In this document: positions 57,961 to 64,000 of the stretch, piece after piece
How positions within the stretch are numbered: the stretch's first letter is position 1
Layout of the letters: each line of letters starts with the position of its first letter
Source: Azolla caroliniana
Lineage: Eukaryota > Polypodiophyta
Reading direction: 5' to 3'
Length of the DNA stretch: 64,000 nt
NCBI GenBank assembly: GCA_043228905.1
Contig: JBHGNT010000006.1
Coordinates: forward strand, 10,354,001 to 10,418,000
Made by a program: the position numbers and the translations under genes
Notes under the pieces: generated by a model
What the model saw: the letters and a program-made list of their open reading frames with translations, nothing else
Told to the model about the DNA's origin: nothing
Databases searched by the model: none

Positions 57961-58945
57961 TACAATTACTTAAATGATGTGTATAGACCTCAAGGACATT
58001 ATGAATGTGACCTTTATGGTCTGCAACTTTTGTTTTGTTGTTGTGCTCTTTCCGTTGGAGCTTTCAACATTGCACTTTTGTATGACCATTATTTTGGCAG
58101 AATACACAAAAAGGATTTTGTCGCTTACCATCGTGATCCATGAATTCGTTGGGTGTCTTGCATTTCCCATTGAATTGTGATTGCTTAGTCACGGGTGCTT
58201 CGTTGGGTTTGTGATGGTCCTTCTTCGAAGTGTATTGCTAGTGAAGAACTATTTCAACGGCCTCTTCTAAGGATTTGGTATCCTTATCATGCACTATCCA
58301 GTGATAGTTTGAATTGGGGATACCATTGACAAAACAAGCTATCAACCAATTGTCCCCTTCTAGACCTAATTTTTGGATTTGGGGTTTACCATGGTGAACA
58401 TAGTCTTCTAGTGAGGAAAACTTCCTGCGAGAGATGTTCATTAAAGCTTGTACTACCTCGGTTCGAGATGGAGGTTGCAAAAATTGGCCCTCTAAAATTT
58501 TGACAAATTCTGTCCAGGTATCAGGCAATTTCCCCAAAGTGTGGAGCCCACGCCACCAAGCGGCGGCCTTACCCCATAGTTCTCAGCCGACATATGCAAT
58601 CTTCGTACTATCTGGCTTGGGATAGAGCTAAAAATGAGACTCCCATCGACCCAACCACGTGTAGATTGCTTCTTTGGTTCTTTCCTTTTTGTCTCGCGTA
58701 AATGACTTTACGACAAATGATGGTTCACCTTGACGCTCATCGGGTCTATTAGTATCACATTGTAAACTAATGACATGTGCCTCGAAAGCACTATGAGATT
58801 GCCAAAGTTCGGACATCTTACGTTCGGTTGAATTAAGGAAATTTTATATTTGTATCAAATATGACTCAATGGGGATTGGCCCAGGAGCATTTCCTTGAAT
58901 TCCTTCCGCTTGAGCGAATGACATCGGGTCGTTATTATGAGCCAT
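57961..58945 (-). pseudogene. Chromovirus I gag, broken
   Basis: ATG at 58945 (MAHNNDPMSFAQAEG), a stop after about 33 codons, then SELWQSHSAFEAHVIS, the retrotrans-Gag region PDTWTEFVKILEGQFLQPP and RRKFSSLEDYV (58537-58240), and a zinc knuckle CVFCQNNGHTKVQC (58108-58068). Several frame breaks. Confidence 0.8.
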
Positions 58946-58950
58946 TGAAT

Positions 58951-59809
58951 GATAATTTCTAGCAAAGAAATAGGATAAGCCAGACAAATAGTCATAACAT
59001 TGTGTCATGATGTGAATATATCATGGGCAAACATTAATTGATATCATGATCTCACATCAATACCCCTCTAGACGTATGAGATGAGGTTCAAGATTAGGTT
59101 ACTATGGTAACACAAAGGTGTTTTAAAAACCATGGGGGTGACAAATGAAAGTTTTTCCCTGATCTCTATATCGATTTTTTCATGGCGGCTACCCGAGGCT
59201 CAACCATATATGTTTGCGTTATGAATAGTTTAAACACGAAAAGATGTTAACAATAAACTATGTCTCTGTGCCCACGCATGTCGTCTTGGCTCTTTAAGTC
59301 CTATTACGAGGACCTTGAAGTGCACTAGTACGTTACCCAACCTCAAGGCTCATCAATACAACGACATACCCCAAAGTGCAACCTAATGGTCAAACCACAC
59401 GAGCCCTCTTTTCGTAGTAGGCCCACGTGGCCCATCACATGGTTACATCATTACGAATGCCTTTCGTAATGATGATCTCATGGTGGCATCGTATCCATGT
59501 AATGAGGGTGGGATGTTGGATATATGTGTCAAAGGAGTGACCTCACATGAAGTGGGTCAAGCCCTACGTTGTCAACATCATTGTGACTATGATCATTTCA
59601 TTACGTAACGCAATCGAAGTGACCAACGGGGATGTAAACAAAAAAAATTGTTGAAAAAGGGATGGTGACTGTCATTCTCACAAAAATGTGAGGACGGACA
59701 CCAAGATCCTTTCCCCGAAAAGGATAATGTTCAACATACACAATCACGTAATATAAACTAATATATATTTATGTTTATCACATGTATACGATTAAATACG
59801 TATACACGT
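58951..59809. other. Intergenic, with start of a ~686-bp duplicated unit and a hairpin
   Basis: No gene found. A hairpin CATCATTACGAA / TTCGTAATGATG lies at 59447-59474. From 59487 the sequence matches 63639 onward (CATCGTATCCATGTAATGAGGG); without element G the spacing is about 686 bp. ACGT at 59806-59809 is the left target duplication of G. The 5' LTR of chromovirus I would be expected here but is not seen. Confidence 0.6.
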
Positions 59810-60531
59810 TGTCGTGCCTTTCGGCTCCGGATCGTTTGCGTGAGTCGGGTGGGAACCACTGAGGTTTTGGACTAGGAGAAAGAAAAATACAAATAAGGCT
59901 AGTAAAGAATACGTATAAAGAGTTATAAGATAAGAATCTCGTGAATCCCACGAGTTTAGTATATTTAGTCAATATTTAGGTAGTAAGAGAGAATTATTTT
60001 TAGCAAATTCGTGAATCCCACGAATATTTTAGATTGATTGATCATTATAGAAAAATAATCAACAAAAACTACAATGTGCTCCCCATCCTTATATAGTGAT
60101 GGGAGAGACTAAGCATAGCTACATGCTTTTTCTCATATGTTCATGCACACTAAATGTGCATGTGATGCTTTTCTAATCCTTGCTTTTATTTGCTAAATAT
60201 AGTGCTCATGCATGCTAGATGTGCATGAGTCACTTTTTAGTTGCTTGCGTTTTTCTATAAAATATTCACGCACTCTAAAAATGCATGATTTACCTTTTAA
60301 TAAAGGTAGGCGCAAATAAAGCAGTTATAGTTATTAAATCTATTTATAGAACACTAAAGATAAGGTAGCATAATGGTAAAGTTGAGGTTTGGCTACGTGG
60401 AGGTACAGGGTTCGAATCCTGCCCTATGCACGTGATAAATATCTTGATATATTATTTTATTTATTTATATGTAATTAAATCGGTTATATTATTTTTACTT
60501 TTTCACGTAGTGTACGAAATACACTACGACA
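59810..60531 (-). repeat. 3' LTR of G (722 bp)
   Basis: Plus-strand start TGTCGTGCCTTTCGG, end ACACTACGACA. Hairpins at 59938-59954 (CTCGTGAATCCCACGAG) and 60008-60024 (TTCGTGAATCCCACGAA). Terminal inverted palindrome GTGTACGAAATACAC near 60510-60525. Confidence 0.95.
60361..60430 (+). repeat. tRNA-like sequence in G LTR (3' LTR copy)
   Basis: TAGCATAATGG (A box) and GGTTCGAATCC (B box) within a 70-bp stretch ending CCTATGCA. Opposite in direction to the G transcript. The second LTR has it at 63101-63170 with two changes in the B-box flank. Confidence 0.75.
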
Positions 60532-62511
60532 CTCGCCCCCTCCGAACCCGCACATCCTCCGGTATGTGCCGAAGTTGCCGATGCTCGTTGTCTCCCCTTC
60601 ATCCTCCGTTTGTCCCGCTATGTCAACTTTGTCTCTCCATTTTGAGTAGACCCATTCTTTCCACCCGAACCATTGCCGCCATCCGATCCACCATATTCTT
60701 TGTTCTCTCTCGTCATATTCTTGGCCCTTGTCATTCGTGGTAGTGTCTTTTACTGGCCTCTTTCTTGTCTTCATCAACCTTGACTTTTTTCCGGATCGCT
60801 CTCGTCCGATCGACTTTCGGTTTGATCGGCTTCCGATCGGATTCGTATTCGGCCGAATCGGAATCGGTTGTTCGGTTTCGATTGAGTCGGTCTCCTTTTC
60901 AGTTGGCTTTCTTTTCCTCGTTTTCACCAACCTCGACCGGTCCAACCTCCGGTTGAGTCGGATTAGCTTCTTTCCGGATCCGTTTCGTCCGATCGGCTTT
61001 CGGCTAGGTCGGCTTCCATCCATATTCGCGTTCGGCCAAGTCAGACTCAGTCGATCGGTTTTGACCGAGTTGAGCCCTTTTCGGATCGGCTTTCTTTCGG
61101 GTCGTCTTTCGGCCGAATCCTCATTCGCCCGGTTCGGCTTTCGTTTGTGTCGTCTTTCGGTCGAATCCTCTTTCACCCGGTTCGGCTTTCTTTCGGTTCG
61201 TCTTTCGGCCGAATTCTCTTTTACCCGGTTCGGCTTTCTTTCGGATCGGAATCCCGTCCGGATCACCTTCCATCCTAACTGGCTTCCGACTTTACCTTTC
61301 TTGCCGCCACCTCCCGTCTCTCCGGTCTCACGTTGCTTCTCAGACACAACCGCCGAAGTCTCTAGGATTAGTGGGTAGGAATCCTTGGTATTATCATCCT
61401 CCGTTGTTTCACCCATAGCCATATTCTCGACTATCTCTCCGTCATACGCATCAGCTTCAACCTTTGATTTCTCTCCGCCACCTTCCGTCTCTTCGGTCTC
61501 ACGTTGCCTTTCGAATGCAACCGCCGGAGTCTCTAGAATCAGTGGTGGGGAAGTCTCGATATGGCCATTTGTCGTTAATTCGTCCATAGCCACCTTCGAT
61601 TCGATGTCATTTTTCGTGGCGACCTCCTCAATCAAGTCCTCTTTGCTCTCTTTCACTGCATCAATTATGCTTACCCCTTTTTCACCCGATGTTTCGGACA
61701 CTTGTATTCTGAAATCTTCTTCTACACTTGGGTTATCGGCCTTATCCTTCGTCGTTGTTCTTTCGCAAGACAAGAGGGTAGCTTGTTTTACACCCTCTTC
61801 CGTCGCACCATCATGTTGTATTTCGGCCTTCATATCGGCTCCATCGTTTGTCTTCAATCGACCATCCTTCATCGGCCATGTCGTTGACAAGATTCTCATC
61901 TTCCTCTCATCATGTCTCCGGCATACCCTTTGGACTTCGGCCCAATTTTCGGTAAGACCATTCGTACCTTCATCGTCTTCGAGTTCGATCCCGATGTCCA
62001 TCCTTTCTTTTCGATCGATCGATTTTACGAACATTAGGACTTTATCCTCCCCCACCAACCGTTGTTCCCGCTCCGAGAGTCGAGCAAAACGATTCTCGAA
62101 CTCTAGGAATGCTTGTGTTGCACTTCGGTGGGTCTTCTCCGATGCCACCCATTCGTCGAATTCTCGCCGATCTTTTCCCTTCGATCTCTTGTAATCATAT
62201 GCCTCTCGTAAAGCTTCTTCGAATGACCCCCATGTCGAGTTTTGTTGCCGTATCTTGTGGATTCTCTCTTGTAGCTCATCTGTGGCCACCCGATTGAAGG
62301 ATGTCACTTGCAATCCTTCCGGTATCCCACATCGTATCATCTCCGCCTTGTAGTCACGTAGATAGCGTGACACATCGTTTCCGTTGAATTGTCCGTTTCG
62401 TTGTACGAGCCGCTTTACTGCCCCCGTGATCTCCGACATCACTCGTTGTTCTTGTAGCATCCGCTCGAACATCATCATCATCATGTTCATCGCCTCTTGT
62501 TGATTCTCCAT
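60484..62511 (-). CDS. G Gag-like protein with charged repeat tail
   Basis: 675 uninterrupted codons from ATG 62511 (MENQQEAMNMMMMMFERM), chosen because it lies just after the primer site and matches F; the frame is open further up, into the LTR. N-terminal third: Gag homologous to H (GQFNGNDVSRYLRDYKAEM; GSFEEALREAYDYKRSK; TQAFLEFENRFARLSE). Middle: acidic, Thr/Glu-rich. C-terminal: basic with three 16-residue repeats (SAERRTERKPNRVKED type) and a Trp-rich end (WWIGWRQWFGWKEW). No zinc knuckle, protease, RT or integrase. The stop lies inside the 3' LTR. Role: likely packages G RNA in particles made with H-type enzymes; inference. Confidence 0.88.
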   Translation of the reverse strand: MENQQEAMNMMMMMFERMLQEQRVMSEITGAVKRLVQRNGQFNGNDVSRYLRDYKAEMIRCGIPEGLQVTSFNRVATDELQERIHKIRQQNSTWGSFEEALREAYDYKRSKGKDRREFDEWVASEKTHRSATQAFLEFENRFARLSEREQRLVGEDKVLMFVKSIDRKERMDIGIELEDDEGTNGLTENWAEVQRVCRRHDERKMRILSTTWPMKDGRLKTNDGADMKAEIQHDGATEEGVKQATLLSCERTTTKDKADNPSVEEDFRIQVSETSGEKGVSIIDAVKESKEDLIEEVATKNDIESKVAMDELTTNGHIETSPPLILETPAVAFERQRETEETEGGGEKSKVEADAYDGEIVENMAMGETTEDDNTKDSYPLILETSAVVSEKQRETGETGGGGKKGKVGSQLGWKVIRTGFRSERKPNRVKENSAERRTERKPNRVKEDSTERRHKRKPNRANEDSAERRPERKPIRKGLNSVKTDRLSLTWPNANMDGSRPSRKPIGRNGSGKKLIRLNRRLDRSRLVKTRKRKPTEKETDSIETEQPIPIRPNTNPIGSRSNRKSIGRERSGKKSRLMKTRKRPVKDTTTNDKGQEYDEREQRIWWIGWRQWFGWKEWVYSKWRDKVDIAGQTEDEGETTSIGNFGTYRRMCGFGGGECRSVFRTLREKVKII
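61087..61240 (-). repeat. 48-bp tandem repeat in the G gag frame
   Basis: CGGCTTTC starts at 61087, 61135, 61183 and 61231, exactly 48 bp apart, giving 16-residue repeats of Arg/Lys/Glu. Frame is preserved. Confidence 0.92.
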
Positions 62512-62527
62512 CTCCTTGCCACCCGCC

Positions 62528-62545
62528 TTCACGTCGGGTTCACCA
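62528..62545 (-). promoter_or_regulatory. Primer binding site of G (tRNA-Trp)
   Basis: TGGTGAACCCGACGTGAA on the minus strand, 4 nt (CAGT) after the 5' LTR end at 62550. Confidence 0.87.
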
Positions 62546-62549
62546 ACTG

Positions 62550-63271
62550 TGTCGTGCCTTTCGGCTCCAGATCGTTTGCGTGAGTCGGGTGGGAACCACT
62601 GAGGTTTTGGACTAGGAGAAAGAAAAATACAAATAAGGCTAGTAAAGAATACGTATAAAGAGTTATAAGATAAGAATCTCGTGAATCCCACGAGTTTAGT
62701 ATATTTAGTCAATATTTAGGTAGTAAGAGAGAATTATTTTTAGCAAATTCGTGAATCCCACGAATATTTTAGATTGATTGATCATTATAGAAAAATAATC
62801 AACAAAAACTACAATGTGCTCCCCATCCTTATATAGTGATGGGAGAGACTAAGCATAGCTACATGCTTTTTCTCATATGTTCATGCACACTAAATGTGCA
62901 TGTGATGCTTTTCTAATCCTTGCTTTTATTTGCTAAATATAGTGCTCATGCATGCTAGATGTGCATGAGTCACTTTTTAGTTGCTTGCGTTTTTCTATAA
63001 AATATTCACGCACTCTAAAAATGCATGATTTACCTTTTAATAAAGGTAGGCGCAAATAAAGCAGTTATAGTTATTAAATCTATTTATAAAACACTAAAGA
63101 TAAGGTAGCATAATGGTAAAGTTGAGGTTTGGCTACGTGGAGGTACAGGGTTCGAATCTTGCCTTATGCACGTGATAAATATCTTGATATATTATTTTAT
63201 TTATTTATATGTAATTAAATCGGTTATATTATTTTTACTTTTTCACATAGTGTACGAAATACACTACGACA
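62550..63271 (-). repeat. 5' LTR of G (722 bp)
   Basis: Same ends as 59810-60531. Hairpins at 62678-62694 and 62748-62764; tRNA-like piece at 63101-63170. TATA-like CTTATATAGTG near 62828. Confidence 0.95.
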
Positions 63272-63357
63272 ACGTGATTACTTATGCATATATTTAAAAC
63301 AATTGTAACATCATATAAGAACCGAATGATATAAATCCAGATATGTAATCGAGGCGT

Positions 63358-63612
63358 ATAGCCTCTACGCACAGGAAACATCCAAAAATGAGGGTGAATG
63401 TAATACACATTTCAAGTATTGACCTCTTACGTATACGACACCAATCGCATATCCTTTACATAGAAATCAAGGTATTGACCTCATACGCAAATGTAACATA
63501 TGTATGTGAACGTAATACGCAATTGAGACATTAACCTTGTACGCATACAATACAAATCACATATCAAATATATGTGGAATGAGGTATTCACCTCATACAC
63601 ATATGTAAACGT
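63358..63612. repeat. 56-bp tandem repeat, four to five copies
   Basis: TATTGACCTC at 63417, TATTGACCTC at 63473, CATTAACCTT at 63529 and TATTCACCTC at 63585 are spaced by exactly 56 bp; a weaker copy precedes. Units then read TACGCATACAATAC or TACGTATACGACAC. Confidence 0.85.
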
Positions 63613-64000
63613 TTTATACAACGAATTAATTACCATGACATCGTATCCATGTAATGAGGGAGGGATGTTGGATATGTGTGTAAAAGGAGCAACCTCACAT
63701 GAAGTGGGTCAAGCCCTACATTGTCAACATCATTGTCGGTATGATCGTTTTGTTACGTAACGAAATCGAAGTGACCAATTGGGGATGTCACTAAAAAAAT
63801 TTGTTGAAAAAGGGATGGTGACTACGCCATTCTCACAAAAATATGAAGATGGCCACTAAGATCCTTTCCCCAAAAAGGACAACGTTCGATATACACAATC
63901 ACGTAATAAAAACTAATATATATTTATGTTTATCATATGTATGCGATTAAATACGTATACACGTGATTACATATGCATATATATGTAAATTGACAATGTG
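63613..64000. repeat. Second copy of the ~686-bp duplicated unit
   Basis: 63639-64000 matches 59487-59809 and then the sequence after G (GATTACxTATGCATATAT), with scattered differences. Includes the undisturbed ACGT target of G at 63961-63964. The unit runs beyond the window edge. No coding value. Confidence 0.85.

Larger units (their letters stand above)
54115..58950 (-). mobile_element. Gypsy chromovirus I, degenerate, 3' LTR only
   Basis: Minus-strand element: gag about 58945-57960, protease about 57910-57644, RT 57217-56604, RNase H 56487-56131, integrase about 56094-54850, chromodomain about 54770-54606, polypurine tract 54571-54581, 3' LTR 54115-54570. The order and the chromodomain place it among chromoviruses. 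It cut E's gag; the base before it is AATAC, whose partner I could not find, as the 5' LTR is not recognisable beyond 59000. Confidence 0.85.
59810..63271 (-). mobile_element. TR-GAG-type non-autonomous LTR element G
   Basis: Two 722-bp LTRs (59810-60531, 62550-63271) that differ by about five bases by eye, TSD ACGT (59806-59809, 63272-63275), primer site 62528-62545, a long Gag-type frame and a polypurine tract (GGAGGGGGCGAG on minus, 60532-60543). The empty site, GTATACACGTGATTAC, is present in the second repeat unit at 63955-63970, confirming the junction. No enzyme domains. Young. Confidence 0.93.

Noticed and set aside
60361-60430. Functional tRNA gene
   Set aside because: A and B boxes are present but the acceptor and anticodon stems do not pair properly; repeated in each LTR.
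59810-63271. G as an autonomous Gypsy
   Set aside because: No protease, RT, RNase H or integrase motif in any frame between the LTRs.

Overview
The window is plant nuclear DNA, most likely from a seed plant. It is AT-rich host sequence packed with LTR retrotransposons, LINE remnants and tandem repeats. Plant origin is supported by Tork/Tnt1-like and other Copia polyproteins, a chromovirus with a chromodomain, primer sites for plant initiator tRNA-Met, tRNA-derived repeats, and one fasciclin-like (FAS1) gene typical of plant cell-wall arabinogalactan proteins. I cannot name the species.

Layout. 1-5559: AT-rich sequence with one likely host gene (FAS1 protein, 810-1412, minus). 5560-6965: LINE scrap, CCGG-rich low-complexity block and a tRNA-derived SINE-like piece. 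6966-12759: Copia element D (plus strand, broken gag-pol), whose 3' LTR is cut short and tandemly duplicated. 12760-38940: a LINE remnant (minus) holding a four-deep nest. Copia A (13080-37161, TSD ATAAT) sits in the LINE; Gypsy H (14683-21372, minus) sits in A's gag-protease region; Copia B (24864-36850, TSD AGTTA) sits in A's 3' LTR; and Copia C (30120-35913, minus, TSD CGAAG) sits in the tail of B. C has an uninterrupted 1357-codon gag-pol and almost identical LTRs, so it is the youngest and the best candidate for an active element.

38941-45500: about 500-bp tandem repeats, a tRNA-Lys-like scrap, degenerate short repeats, a MITE-like insertion and an LTR fragment. 45584-54114: Copia E (minus), relative of A, split by an unclassified insertion K (49071-53835) that itself carries a GC-rich minisatellite split by element F. 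54115-58945: chromovirus I (minus), inserted at the edge of E. 58951-64000: a roughly 686-bp duplicated unit and a 56-bp minisatellite, with element G (59810-63271) inserted.

The most interesting system is the H/F/G family. H is a divergent Gypsy element with gag, protease, RT, RNase H and integrase. F and G are non-autonomous relatives (TR-GAG type) that keep only an H-like Gag followed by a long charged tail. All three use an 18-nt primer site that matches the 3' end of plant tRNA-Trp rather than initiator tRNA-Met, and all three are flanked by 4-bp RCGT target duplications. The LTRs of F and G carry a tRNA-like sequence and a series of small hairpins with compensatory base changes. F also has a palindromic left end and an internal region inverted relative to its LTRs. 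The natural model is that H-type elements supply the enzymes that mobilise F and G.
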